Shown here in pieces: positions 1 to 8,029 of a DNA stretch of 64,000 bases; within the stretch, counting starts at the first letter, position 1; each line of letters opens with the position of its first letter. Below the pieces are notes generated by a model. The model had not been told where the DNA came from. It saw only the letters and a list, made by a program, of their open reading frames with translations, and made no database searches. Position numbers and translations under genes: made by a program. Origin of the DNA: Hansschlegelia plantiphila (lineage in GTDB: Bacteria; Pseudomonadota; Alphaproteobacteria; Rhizobiales; Methylopilaceae). The stretch lies in the NCBI RefSeq assembly GCF_027922265.1, contig NZ_BSFI01000002.1, positions 1-64,000 of the forward strand, read 5' to 3'.

Positions 1-1090
1 CGACGTAATAGTCGTCGTTTCCCTTGCCGCCTGACATCGTGTCGGCGCCGCTCGCGCCGTTCAGAATGTTCACGCCGCTGTTTCCGACGATCGTATTGGC
101 GAGGCTGTTGCCGGTCCCATTGATGTCCGTTGAGCCGGTGAGGGTAATCTTCTCGACGTATTGTCCCGCGAGCGAGAACGAGACGGAGCTCATGACCGCG
201 TCCGTCCCTTCGCCGTTCGCCTCGACCACCCGGTCGCCCGCGTCGTCGACGACATAGACGTCGTCCCCGGCGCCGCCGGTCAGGGTGTCGGCGCCCGCGC
301 CGCCATCGAGCTGGTCGCCGCCGGCGAAGCCGTTCAGCGCATTCCCGCCGCCGTCGCCCTGGAGCGTATCAGCGAAGTCGCTGCCCCAGACCGCCTCGAA
401 GTTGACGATCTGGTCGTCCTGGGCCGCGCCGCCCGCGGCCGTCCCGTTGAGCAGATCGATGCTGACGCCCGCCGTGCTGTCGCGATAGTCGAGCGTGTCG
501 AAATCATCGCCGCCGTCAAGGTAATCGCCGCCGGAGCGGCCCTGAATGCGGTCGTCGCCGACCCCGCCGGCGAGCACGTTATAGGCGCCGTTGCCGATGA
601 TCACGTCGGCATAGAAGGATCCGCCGACGTCTTCGACGCCCATGTAGGTGTCGCCCTCGGCGGAACCGCCCGAGCCCTTGCCGGTGAGGAGGTTCACCGT
701 CACACCAACCGAATTCGAGATGAAGGAGTAGCTGACAACGTCTTCGCCCCGGCCGCCGTCGATCAGGTCGACCTGCCCGCCCGCATAGATGAAGTCGTCA
801 CCGGTGCCGGCGTAGATCTTGTTGGTCGCCGCCAGCCCGAGGCCTGCATAGCCCACGTCGACGGTGTCGTCGCCGGAGCTGGCGGAAAGAGTATTATTGC
901 CCGATTCATCGGAAATGTAGTCATCTCCAATTCCAGATGAAATAGAATCGTTGCCAGTTCCACCGCTCAGGTTATCGAATTCAGCTCCTCCATAGATAGT
1001 ATCATTTCCCCCCTTGCCCAAGATAATATTAGAGCTGGTGGCGTCACCATTAAGGACATGACCTTCATCGCTGTCGGTGATCGTAGCCAT
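1..1090 (-). CDS. RTX-type calcium-binding protein (N-terminal part, runs off the window)
   Basis: About 363 residues are visible from an ATG preceded by CCGGAG at good spacing; the stop lies before base 1. The protein has no classical signal peptide (it begins MATITDSDEGHVLNG) and is built from nonapeptide repeats of the type GGxGxDxUx, for example GGTGNDS, GGRGEDV, GGVGDDR and GGAGADT. These are the calcium-binding beta-roll repeats of the RTX/hemolysin-type family, normally exported by a type I system through a C-terminal signal. The C-terminus is missing, so any enzymatic domain and the secretion signal cannot be seen. Function beyond a secreted calcium-binding surface or matrix protein is not deducible. 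The intervening segments such as VEKITLTGSTDINGTGN are typical of such proteins in Alphaproteobacteria. Confidence 0.85.
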   Translation of the reverse strand, partial: MATITDSDEGHVLNGDATSSNIILGKGGNDTIYGGAEFDNLSGGTGNDSISSGIGDDYISDESGNNTLSASSGDDTVDVGYAGLGLAATNKIYAGTGDDFIYAGGQVDLIDGGRGEDVVSYSFISNSVGVTVNLLTGKGSGGSAEGDTYMGVEDVGGSFYADVIIGNGAYNVLAGGVGDDRIQGRSGGDYLDGGDDFDTLDYRDSTAGVSIDLLNGTAAGGAAQDDQIVNFEAVWGSDFADTLQGDGGGNALNGFAGGDQLDGGAGADTLTGGAGDDVYVVDDAGDRVVEANGEGTDAVMSSVSFSLAGQYVEKITLTGSTDINGTGNSLANTIVGNSGVNILNGASGADTMSGGKGNDDYYV

Positions 1091-1275
1091 AGTGAATGCT
1101 CCGGATGTGTGCGGCGCCCCCATGGCCGCGTGCGGTGCAGGATTCCATGCACGTTTTACGATAAAAGTCGCCACGGACTTTAGAACTGCGGAGCTCGCAC
1201 GAAGGCCAATCGTTAGGGAGGCGCGTTCCTCAGAGGCGCGACGCCTCTAGCGAACGTCCTCTCGTCATCGCATCG

Positions 1276-1314
1276 GCGCCCCGTCTCGGCTTCGGCCGGG
1301 GCGGGGCGCTTTTT
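1276..1314 (+). terminator. Rho-independent terminator-like hairpin
   Basis: A GCGCCCCG arm (1276-1283) pairs with CGGGGCGC (1302-1309); an inner CTCGGC/GCCGGG stem closes a TTCG tetraloop, and TTTTT follows on the plus strand. The form is a canonical intrinsic terminator, but no plus-strand gene is recognised upstream of it. It may serve a short transcript, insulate the following cluster, or be left over from a rearrangement. Confidence 0.6.
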
Positions 1315-1364
1315 GCGTTCTTGCATATTGCAGTTCAGGGGGCGCCGAATATCATCCCGTCGTT

Positions 1365-1661
1365 ATGATCGCGCTCCTGGACTGTCTGGCCGATTTTTCG
1401 GTCGCCGCGCTGATAAATGCGCCCCAGGCGGAGGCGAAGGCGGCGGCTTCGATCGACGACTATCTTGCCCGGTGGGCGGATGACCCTCGCGGCCAACTCG
1501 CGGCTGCGCGTGAACTCCGCGCGGCCTTTCTCGAACTCTCTCTGGATAGTCGTACCGCGCTCGCGATCCGGGACATGCTCGACGAGCGGATCGCCGGTCT
1601 TTCCGACGATCTTACCAAAGCCCAAACGTCGGCCGACCGGCCAGCAGCCAGCCCAGCATAA
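1365..1661 (+). CDS. hypothetical protein, 98 aa
   Basis: The predicted product is acidic and helix-rich (for example ARELRAAFLELSLDSRTALAIRDMLDERIAGL), which looks more like a real protein than the arginine-rich antisense reading. No family is recognised and no clear Shine-Dalgarno precedes the ATG. Its 3' end overlaps the antiparallel small membrane-protein gene by 50 bp. It could be expressed together with the downstream SRAP cluster, which lies on the same strand about 145 bp further on. The call rests on composition alone. Confidence 0.4.
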   Translation: MIALLDCLADFSVAALINAPQAEAKAAASIDDYLARWADDPRGQLAAARELRAAFLELSLDSRTALAIRDMLDERIAGLSDDLTKAQTSADRPAASPA

Positions 1662-1746
1662 CGATCGTCACGATCGCAAGGACGGTCGAGATGACCGGCC
1701 ACGGCTCGACGTCATCGTCGCTGTGCCCGCGACCGTCCTTCCTCAT
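1612..1746 (-). CDS. small single-pass membrane protein, 44 aa
   Basis: The reading MRKDGRGHSDDDVEPWPVIS is followed by one hydrophobic segment of about 17 residues (TVLAIVTIVMLGWLLAG) and a short tail ending in GLW. A charged N-terminus and a single transmembrane helix are typical of alphaproteobacterial small membrane proteins. A purine-rich GGAACAAGGGG stretch sits just ahead of the ATG, with short spacing. No family name can be assigned. It lies antiparallel to, and partly within, the 98-aa hypothetical gene, so one of the two may not be expressed. Confidence 0.45.
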   Translation of the reverse strand: MRKDGRGHSDDDVEPWPVISTVLAIVTIVMLGWLLAGRPTFGLW

Positions 1747-1805
1747 GCCCCTTGTTCCGTTTTCGTTCTCATGGAATCCATGTCCTCGGATAGAGGGATC
1801 GAGCC

Positions 1806-2021
1806 ATGGGCGCAGCCGAGCAGATGTTCGAGGAGACGAGCGTAGGCGACCGCGAGGCGGCCGTCGACGAGGCGATTCGGCAGGCGGGCGGGAACCCGAG
1901 AGACGCGATCTACGGCTTGATCGTGCAACTGCAGGAACGCGAGGAAGCGAGGGCGCTCGCAGCTCGCGGGACGTCGCTCGGCTTCGTCCGCGGGCGTCAG
2001 CCCCTGCGGCGTCTCCCTTGA
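1806..2021 (+). CDS. small conserved hypothetical protein, 71 aa
   Basis: The product contains DREAAVDEAIRQAGGNPRDAIYGLIVQ, which resembles a small family common in Rhizobiales (acidic helix, a glycine-rich turn, then a second helix). The stop TGA overlaps the TTG start of the next gene (TTGA), so translation of the two is probably coupled. It is the first gene of a four-gene cluster that includes an SRAP protein and two CxxC-containing proteins. No catalytic motif is visible and the function is unknown. Confidence 0.6.
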   Translation: MGAAEQMFEETSVGDREAAVDEAIRQAGGNPRDAIYGLIVQLQEREEARALAARGTSLGFVRGRQPLRRLP

Positions 2022-2524
2022 GCGTCGAGACGCTCGGGGAGGCGTTGCGCGCGGGCTGGAGCATCAGGGTCAAGTGCGCCCAGGGCCGCCGGGACGGCAT
2101 GAAGTCGATCCGCCAATGCCTGCGGAGCGAGGCGCTGGATCTCGCGTCGATCGCATGGACTCGCGGTCGGAGCTTTCCGCTCTCAGGCTTGAGCGAGCGG
2201 ATGATGTGCCCGCAGTGCGGGTCACGCCGGGTGACTGTCGTGTTCTCGCCGCCGGGGCCGGGCGGGGCCGTGCAGGCCAAGCCGGAGCCCGAGCGCGCCA
2301 CGCGCGACCTCGAGCCCAACTTCGTCGTGGAGGAATGGCAGGGCGGCCAGTTCGGCCGGGTGGTCGCAGCGTCGTCCAATCTCGACATTGCCTATGCGGC
2401 CTTTGGCGCCGCGATCAAAGCGTTCGCGCGCGACGCCACGATCAGGATCGATCTCAAGCAGGGCAGCCGCTTGATCAAGACCCATCCGAACGCTCGCCGT
2501 GGAGAGCAGGAGGCGGCAGAGTAG
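2018..2524 (+). CDS. CPxCG zinc-finger-like protein of the SRAP cluster, 168 aa
   Basis: The chosen start is the TTG whose last two bases form the TGA stop of the preceding gene; longer readings would run over that gene. The N-terminal half holds a possible zinc knuckle (a KCAQGRR segment and MMCPQCGSRRVTVVF at about residues 62-76). The C-terminal half (about 95-155) reads FVVEEWQGGQFGRVVAASSN and AAFGAAIKAFARDATIRIDL and looks like a compact alpha/beta domain. The combination resembles uncharacterised Rhizobiales proteins that travel with SRAP genes. Nucleic-acid binding is an inference from the CxxC knuckle. Only 3 bp separate it from the SRAP gene. Confidence 0.65.
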   Translation: MSVETLGEALRAGWSIRVKCAQGRRDGMKSIRQCLRSEALDLASIAWTRGRSFPLSGLSERMMCPQCGSRRVTVVFSPPGPGGAVQAKPEPERATRDLEPNFVVEEWQGGQFGRVVAASSNLDIAYAAFGAAIKAFARDATIRIDLKQGSRLIKTHPNARRGEQEAAE

Positions 2525-2527
2525 GCC

Positions 2528-3247
2528 ATGTGCAACCTGTACTCGCTCACCAAGGGCCAGGCGGCGATCCGCGCGCTGACGCGCGCGCTCGTCGACCGGA
2601 CGGGCAACCTGCCGCCCATGCCTGGAATCTTCCCGGACTATCCCGCCCCGATCGTGCGGAACTCGGCCCAGGGGCGCGAGCTCGTGCTGGCGCGCTGGGG
2701 CATGCCGTCGTCGCAGCGAGCGATCTTCGAGGCCACGAAGAAGCGCGCGGCCGCGCTCGAGAAGAAGGGGCACGCCGTCGACTTCGGGGCGCTGCTGAAG
2801 GCCGAGCCCGACATCGGCACGACCAACATCCGCAACGTCGCCTCCCAGCACTGGACCCGATGGCTCGGCCCCACGAACCGCTGCGTCGTTCCGCTGACGA
2901 GCTTCTCGGAATATGAGCGCGGTCCGGACGGCAAAATGCAGCCGGTGTGGTTCGCACTCGACGAGAGCCGGCCGCTCGCCGTGTTCGCGGGCCTCTGGAC
3001 GAACTGGACCTGCGTCCGGAAGAAGTCAGAGGGCGAGGTGACGTGCGATCTCTACGGCTTCCTGACGACCGAGCCGAACGCCGTCGTCGCGCCGATCCAT
3101 CCGAAGGCGATGCCCGTGATTCTCACGACGCCCGAGGAGATCGACGTGTGGTTGCAGGCGGACTGGAGCGAAGCGAACGCGCTCCAGAGGCCCCTGCCGG
3201 ACGACATGCTCACGGTCGTCGCGCGCGGAGATAAGAAGGATGGCTGA
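2528..3247 (+). CDS. yedK: SOS response-associated peptidase (SRAP/HMCES/YedK family)
   Basis: SRAP proteins form a covalent thiazolidine crosslink between Cys2 and abasic sites in single-stranded DNA, shielding them from breakage. The hallmark residues are visible: Cys2 directly after the start Met (MCNLYS), an asparagine in TTNIRN (about 98-103), Glu128 in SFSEYE and His191 in [10 protein letters not shown]. The length of 239 aa is normal for the family. It sits in the middle of a tightly packed cluster with CxxC proteins, 3 bp after the upstream gene and overlapping the downstream one by 8 bp. No LexA box was recognised upstream. The assignment is firm; the role of its neighbours is not. 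Confidence 0.93.
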   Translation: MCNLYSLTKGQAAIRALTRALVDRTGNLPPMPGIFPDYPAPIVRNSAQGRELVLARWGMPSSQRAIFEATKKRAAALEKKGHAVDFGALLKAEPDIGTTNIRNVASQHWTRWLGPTNRCVVPLTSFSEYERGPDGKMQPVWFALDESRPLAVFAGLWTNWTCVRKKSEGEVTCDLYGFLTTEPNAVVAPIHPKAMPVILTTPEEIDVWLQADWSEANALQRPLPDDMLTVVARGDKKDG

Positions 3248-3446
3248 CGAGCCTGCCGGCCCGCTATGCGTAGAGTGCGGGCGCTGCGGGTGGCGGCGAC
3301 TGTTCAATTCGGGGAGCCCCGAGGCCGGAGAATCCCTGGCGGCCCTCAGCAGGCGGCTTGTGTGCTCCCATTGCGGAGCGCGGACGCCGGTGCTCTGGCG
3401 CGCTCCCAACGATCGTGACGCGAAGCGCTGGTACGCCGATCGGTAG
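3240..3446 (+). CDS. small zinc-ribbon protein, 68 aa
   Basis: Two cysteine pairs, CVECGRCGW near residue 10 and CSHCGA near residue 42, are about 30 residues apart and would make a zinc ribbon. The ATG lies inside the end of the SRAP gene (8-bp overlap), so the two are probably translationally coupled. The C-terminus [16 protein letters not shown] is basic and aromatic. No family name is certain. Nucleic-acid or protein binding in partnership with SRAP is inferred only from context. Confidence 0.65.
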   Translation: MADEPAGPLCVECGRCGWRRLFNSGSPEAGESLAALSRRLVCSHCGARTPVLWRAPNDRDAKRWYADR

Positions 3447-3617
3447 GGAGGCCGAGGCCCTTTGACAGACGGCAACCTTAGACCGTATGCGCCGGCCCGG
3501 CGAAGCGCCGGCGAGCGGGGCTAGATAGGGCGCCACGGTGAAGAGTCGCCCCTTGACCCATATCGGTCTCCGAGTGCGTCTGAGCATGGCGCTTTCGATT
3601 CCGGCCGCGCGTCCACA

Positions 3618-5645
3618 CTACTTCAGGGCGGCGTTGATAGCCGTGACCAGCTTGCTCCAGTTCGTCCGCTCGGAGTCGGAAAGAGCGGACGCATCGTTGT
3701 CTCGGGACCAGCGCACGAAGGCCTTGGCGAGCTTGTACTTAGAGAAGTCTGTCACGGCTCCGGCGAAGATGTCGACCAAGGGTTGGCCCGGCCTTTGGGC
3801 GACGAGGTCTATAACGTCCCAACCAAGCTTGTCGCGCGCGACGATCGGGAGCGTATCCCGGAGTAGGTCCTCGATCTCCGCCTTGGCGACACCGGTGATG
3901 TAATCCTTTGTCCTCAGGATCCGCTTGTTGCCGAGGCGATGCACGAGCGTGTCCTGCTGCGCCGCCTGATCGCCCGCCGCGTCCGAGTCGAGCAAGGCAG
4001 CAACCTTGAGACTATGCGCGTGGAGGATCGTCGCGAAGTAGACGACCTTGCCCGCGGTGCTCGCCGTCACGAGGGCGATCTTCGGGTTAAGCTTCGCTTC
4101 GCCAGCTTCTGTGAGGAGGGCCGCCACCGCCTCGAGATACCAGTGGTCCGTAAGCCCCTCGAGCACGAGGTTCCGTTCCTGAGCGAACAAGCTCTGGGCC
4201 AGGTCGTAGCCCAGCGCCTCTTGGAGGGGCAGCAGAGCGGCGCTGTCCCCTGAAGCAACAGTCGTGTGGACCTTCGTGCCGATAGTTCGGTCGGTGAGCT
4301 CGACCACGCGAACAATGTCCAACTCGCCAGGTCCGACGAGGAAGGGCGAGTGCGTCGTGTAGATCGTCTGGTTCTTCGCCGCGAGGCGGCTGATCGTCGT
4401 CCGGAATTCCCGCTGCTTGAGGGCGTGAAGGCTGATGCCGGGCTCGTCGAGCAGCAGGATGGCGTTCGCGTGCTTCCCGGCGGCTTCGGCGAAGAACACC
4501 ACGAAGAAGGACACCAGCCACTGGAAGCCTTCGGACCGTTGGTGCAGCTCAATCTCGACGCCGAGCTCGTCCTCTACGGTCACCTTGAGGTACTGGCCAT
4601 CGGCGCCGACGCGGAGTCGATCGGCCTCGCCCCGCGACGAGTCAGGGTTCCACACATCCTTGATCTCGCCGGTCAGGCGAACCGACGCACTGTTCAACTG
4701 GTACTTGCGCTTGTCCAGCTTGTCCCGGTTGGCTTCGACCGCTTTCTTGTCAGAGGGCTGTGGTTCATCGACACGACCGAGGTCTGACAGCTCCCGGGCG
4801 GTAAAACCCAGCAACTTTAGAAGGCACACGTTGCCGTAGTCGTAGGCGTCGTCGTCCAGCGAGTGTGTTTCGAGACGCTCCGCGAGGTGGGCGAGCTGGA
4901 TCTCCGGCCGGACCCTAAAATAGTTGCTGAAGAGGACGATGGTCGGCAAACGCTCTTCAAGTGTTTCTAAGGCGGTAGCTTTCTTCCCGGCAACGCCGCA
5001 GGCCTCCCAAAGCGACACATGGCGCTTCTCCTGCTCCTCGTCGTTCGGGTCCATGATGACCGCGATCTCGTCGAGCCACGTTTTGAGGACCTTGCTAAGA
5101 TCCCCGCTGATGACGGAGCTCTCGAGCCAGCCCTTCGTGGCTGCAGCGAGCGTCTCTTCCGGAGAGGGCTGTGCTGTTTCACCTTCCGCGGGAGCGGGAA
5201 CGCGGCTCTTGGCATGCGCCGCAAGTCGAAGCAGGTCCTTCCTGAGCGACCCAAGCGTCGGAAGCGAGGGCCCGTTGCGAAGCGAGTGTGTGCCGCGGTT
5301 GTCGAGGTAGCGCGTGAATTCGTACTCGACCTCCTTGAAACCTTCGGGCAAGGCCGCTCGATCGTCATCGTCGAGGCTAAATACGCCGGTGACCACACGG
5401 GTCTTGGAAGGAACTACCTTACCGGTCGTGATGTCGTTGTAGAGCGCCCGCGGATAGTCACGGAGTGCGTCGAACCCCTTCACGCCCGTTGGCGGATTGA
5501 GTTGCTGGATCGCCGTCAAAATTGCTGATTTCCCCGCCTCGTTGGGGCCGACCAAGATTGTCTTGCCGTGCTCGATCTCGATGGGCTGTTCGCCCGTATC
5601 GCGAATGCTGCGGTAGTTCTGGACCCGGACTGATTTGAGGCGCAC
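3618..5645 (-). CDS. OLD-family ATP-dependent endonuclease (AAA ATPase plus TOPRIM)
   Basis: The start chosen is a GTG preceded by GGGAG at good spacing, giving MRLKSVRVQNYRSI, the usual opening of the family; the frame stays open to 5759. An SMC-like N-terminal ATPase has a Walker A (GPNEAGKSA, about residue 33) and a late ILLLDEPGISLHALK signature/Walker B. The C-terminal third is a TOPRIM domain with LEGLTDHWYLE (metal-binding Glu) and ALLDSDAAGD. Length (675 aa) and order match class 1 OLD nucleases, some of which act against phage. No UvrD-like helicase is adjacent, so this is not a Gabija pair. The gene is visibly less GC-rich than its neighbours, consistent with transfer. Confidence 0.85.
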   Translation of the reverse strand: MRLKSVRVQNYRSIRDTGEQPIEIEHGKTILVGPNEAGKSAILTAIQQLNPPTGVKGFDALRDYPRALYNDITTGKVVPSKTRVVTGVFSLDDDDRAALPEGFKEVEYEFTRYLDNRGTHSLRNGPSLPTLGSLRKDLLRLAAHAKSRVPAPAEGETAQPSPEETLAAATKGWLESSVISGDLSKVLKTWLDEIAVIMDPNDEEQEKRHVSLWEACGVAGKKATALETLEERLPTIVLFSNYFRVRPEIQLAHLAERLETHSLDDDAYDYGNVCLLKLLGFTARELSDLGRVDEPQPSDKKAVEANRDKLDKRKYQLNSASVRLTGEIKDVWNPDSSRGEADRLRVGADGQYLKVTVEDELGVEIELHQRSEGFQWLVSFFVVFFAEAAGKHANAILLLDEPGISLHALKQREFRTTISRLAAKNQTIYTTHSPFLVGPGELDIVRVVELTDRTIGTKVHTTVASGDSAALLPLQEALGYDLAQSLFAQERNLVLEGLTDHWYLEAVAALLTEAGEAKLNPKIALVTASTAGKVVYFATILHAHSLKVAALLDSDAAGDQAAQQDTLVHRLGNKRILRTKDYITGVAKAEIEDLLRDTLPIVARDKLGWDVIDLVAQRPGQPLVDIFAGAVTDFSKYKLAKAFVRWSRDNDASALSDSERTNWSKLVTAINAALK

Positions 5646-5951
5646 CTTCGGCTCCCGTCTTTGTTGGTGGAACCTTACCTCCGCCATCGCAGATTGCGAG
5701 GCCAAAGCGGCTAAAGGGACTCGCGCCGCCAGATGATCAACGTATTCCCCAAGTTGCACCCCTCAAGACCAGCCGTGCCGTTAGGTGAGCTGGCGGAGGA
5801 TTGCGCCTTCAACCATTCGGAATTTCTCCCGCCACCATGCGCTCGACGACCCCGCTGACCTGGCTCAATCCCGGATCGCCCGCAGCGCCTGCCGCATATT
5901 CCAGATCAACCCCCTGAAACCCACCGATACTTTGACGTCGGGTGTTGGCCC

Positions 5952-6365
5952 TCATAGCCGTTGTAGCCATTGTGCCGCTAGCTTGGCCCGCGACAATTTC
6001 GGACCCCCAACCCGCGAACTGAGAAGGGCTCCTGCGCTGCAAAAAGCATCGCGAAATGCGGGTCGGATGCTCGGGGGTCTGGGTGGAGCGGACCTCCGCC
6101 ACCACCGCCCCCCGGACACTTTGCGCGTAGGGAACAGGTCGTGATCAAGCAGGGCGCCGAGCCGTCCTTGCACGTTCGCCACGACCTTCTCGCCGACGAC
6201 CGCACCGGCGTCCGCCAGCTCGCCCTCGAGGCGGTCGCGCTCGGCCGTCAGCGCGTCCATGCCGCCCTTCACCTGACCCTGCCCGATCTCGCCGGTGACG
6301 ATCATGTCGATCAGGCGTTCGATCCCGCGTTGATCTTCCCGAAGACAGCGAGGGGGCTTGGCCAT
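5952..6365 (-). pseudogene. decayed fragment, probably from a large serine recombinase
   Basis: The segment IERLIDMIVTGEIGQGQ followed by VKGGMDALTAERDRLEGELA resembles the linker/coiled-coil part of site-specific serine recombinases. The catalytic resolvase domain and the zinc ribbon are absent on both sides, and the downstream reading decays into low-complexity sequence rich in tryptophan, arginine and proline. With the nearby tRNA-Gln and the lower-GC OLD gene, this suggests a residue of an integrated element. The family assignment is from pattern memory only. The stretch from 5646 to 5951 shows no gene. Confidence 0.4.
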
Positions 6366-6407
6366 GCCCCATGGTTGCGGGGAGGGCCTAAGAAGCGGTT
6401 TCGGACG

Positions 6408-6824
6408 TCAGCTGAGCAATGCTAGCGCGCCCTGGTATTTCACCCGCCGCCGCCGGTCCTTCTCTGTGACCTCGGTCAACCGCGATAGATCCATGTTGTC
6501 GGCGAGGTCGGCGATCTTGACCTCTCGCCCGATCGGGTCGCGGCCAGCACGGACGATGAAGTCGCCGTAGCTCTCGCCATCCCGCCGGGTGACGGCGTCG
6601 ACGCCGGCGAGCACCGCCTCAGAGAAGCCCTCGGCGCGAAGCTGTTCGATCGTCCAAGGCGTGTCCTCGACGACGTCGTGCAGGACGCCGACGATGCGGG
6701 CCTCGCCTTCCGGGAGACAGGCGGCCACCCTCAACGGGTGAAGGATGTATGGCTCGCCGGCCTTGTCAGTCTGGCCGGCATGGGCCTCGGTCGCGATCTC
6801 GATCGCTCGGTCGATCGTGCTCAT
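6408..6824 (-). CDS. HD-domain protein, SpoT/MESH1-like (p)ppGpp hydrolase family
   Basis: The 138-residue product carries the split HD signature of small alarmone hydrolases: AHAGQTDKAGEPYILHPLRVA, then GVLHDVVEDT, then VKIADLADNMD. Family members hydrolyse (p)ppGpp or related nucleotides with a metal. The start ATG follows GGGGGAGCGGA and overlaps the stop of the upstream nuclease gene (ATGA). No synthetase or TGS/ACT domain is present, so it is a hydrolase-only small protein. It is the last gene of a three-gene operon with a J-domain protein and an SNase. The substrate is inferred, not shown. Confidence 0.8.
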   Translation of the reverse strand: MSTIDRAIEIATEAHAGQTDKAGEPYILHPLRVAACLPEGEARIVGVLHDVVEDTPWTIEQLRAEGFSEAVLAGVDAVTRRDGESYGDFIVRAGRDPIGREVKIADLADNMDLSRLTEVTEKDRRRRVKYQGALALLS

Positions 6825-7249
6825 TCCGCTCCCCCGCACCATGCCGGCCGATCCGCCTTCCGCAGCTTCGGCCATGGCCGAGCATGCCCTTCGCGGACAA
6901 GCTCCGCGCCGACGTCCTTCCCCTCCGAATAGATCACGCCGACCGTCCGACCGTATCGGTCCTTGCCGCGGCGTTCGATGGTGAAGTCGTTCGGCGCCAT
7001 GATCGCGATCAGCCGCTCGCGAGCCGCCTGGGCGCGGAACAGCTCGAGTGGGCACTTCGCGCGATGCATCTCGGGAGCGTCGATCGGGCCATCCTCGGAC
7101 GTCAGCCGGATGCGCTCGCCGTCGATGTCAATCGTGTCGCCGTCGATCACGCGAACCGCCGGGGCGCGTGCGTAGTCCATGAAGGCGGCCGGCGGCTCGG
7201 CGAGAGCGGGGGTGGCGAGCAGCGCGAGGAGGAGGGCAGGGCGGATCAT
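6821..7249 (-). CDS. secreted thermonuclease-family (SNase-like) protein
   Basis: From the second ATG the protein opens with a signal peptide (MIRPALLLALLATPALAEPP). The SNase fold follows: RVIDGDTIDIDGERIRL (metal-binding Asp, Arg), IDAPE (Asp and Glu) and KDRYGRTVGVIY (Arg), which match the catalytic set of staphylococcal nuclease. An upstream ATG at 7276 in frame overlaps the stop of the J-domain gene and would add nine residues; the later start gives the better signal peptide. The mature protein is about 125 aa, near the minimal domain. A periplasmic or extracellular nucleic-acid-degrading role follows from the family. Confidence 0.85.
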   Translation of the reverse strand: MIRPALLLALLATPALAEPPAAFMDYARAPAVRVIDGDTIDIDGERIRLTSEDGPIDAPEMHRAKCPLELFRAQAARERLIAIMAPNDFTIERRGKDRYGRTVGVIYSEGKDVGAELVREGHARPWPKLRKADRPAWCGGAE

Positions 7250-7272
7250 GCCGCATCCTGCCGTCTGCCCGC

Positions 7273-7848
7273 TCATGACACCACCGCCTTAAGCCCGGCG
7301 TCGCGCGCGGCGGTGAGGGCGGCCATCGCGTCGTGCGAACCGCCAGCGTCAGGATGGGCCGCGGCAGCCTTCGACCGGAAGGCCGAATTGATGTCGGCGC
7401 GCGAAGCGGCCGGCGATACGCCCAGCACTTCGTGCCAGGGGCGGGCGCTGCCGGGAGCCGGGAGAGCGGCGAAGCCTTGGAAGCTGGCGCGCACAAGGTT
7501 CAACGTGCCGTGCCTAAGCTCGACGCGGCGCGCCTCCACGATGTGATGGATCGCCTGCAGGTTGCCGGCGAGCGTGGTGTATCGGTCGACCGGGATGCAG
7601 ACCTGCAGACCATCCCATGTGAAGTAGACTGCGACGGCAGGATCGGGTGGGTTGAGCCCGCCGAGGGTATAGTTCGACGAGATCACGAGCCCCTGGATCG
7701 CCTTGCCGCTGTCCTGACCGAACAGGCGGATGCTGTCCTGCACATTCTTGATAGCGGCGGGCAGGGTGGTGCTGAAGCGACCCTTCTCGGGGTGCTTGGT
7801 CCGAGCAAAGCCCATAGGCCATGAAATCGGATAGGCGGTGGCGGCCAT
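7273..7848 (-). CDS. J-domain protein of phage/prophage type
   Basis: The ATG follows a strong purine tract (GAGGGAGAGGGAG). The N-terminal 120 residues, beginning AYPISWPMGFARTK and later DPAVAVYFTWDG, match an uncharacterised domain found with C-terminal J domains in phage-like proteins. The C-terminal 60 residues form a J domain: PWHEVLGVSPAASRADINSAF then AHPDAGG with the HPD tripeptide that stimulates DnaK. The J domain lying at the C-terminus is characteristic of this group, not of DnaJ. It heads the operon with the SNase and HD genes and ends about 180 bp from the tRNA-Gln gene, a typical place for integrated elements. Confidence 0.75.
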   Translation of the reverse strand: MAATAYPISWPMGFARTKHPEKGRFSTTLPAAIKNVQDSIRLFGQDSGKAIQGLVISSNYTLGGLNPPDPAVAVYFTWDGLQVCIPVDRYTTLAGNLQAIHHIVEARRVELRHGTLNLVRASFQGFAALPAPGSARPWHEVLGVSPAASRADINSAFRSKAAAAHPDAGGSHDAMAALTAARDAGLKAVVS

Positions 7849-8029
7849 CTCCCTCTCCCTCACCAAAGCCGGAGGGGAGAGGGGGCGAACATGCCGCGAA
7901 CCCCTTTATGGCGGGTGTGACGACTTTCGCGCTCCCGGGAAATCGTGATGTTCCGGTTTTGCTCTCGTTTCCGAGCAAAAACGGAATCCGCGGCCCGTCC
8001 AAAATTGTTCAGAACTGAGGGGGTTGAGC

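Noticed and set aside
1335..1625. Minus-strand 96-codon frame opposite the 98-aa hypothetical
   Set aside because: Arginine-rich composition typical of an antisense frame; the plus-strand reading is more protein-like.
3618..5645. Gabija defence system
   Set aside because: Gabija needs a UvrD-like GajB partner; none lies on either side of the OLD gene.
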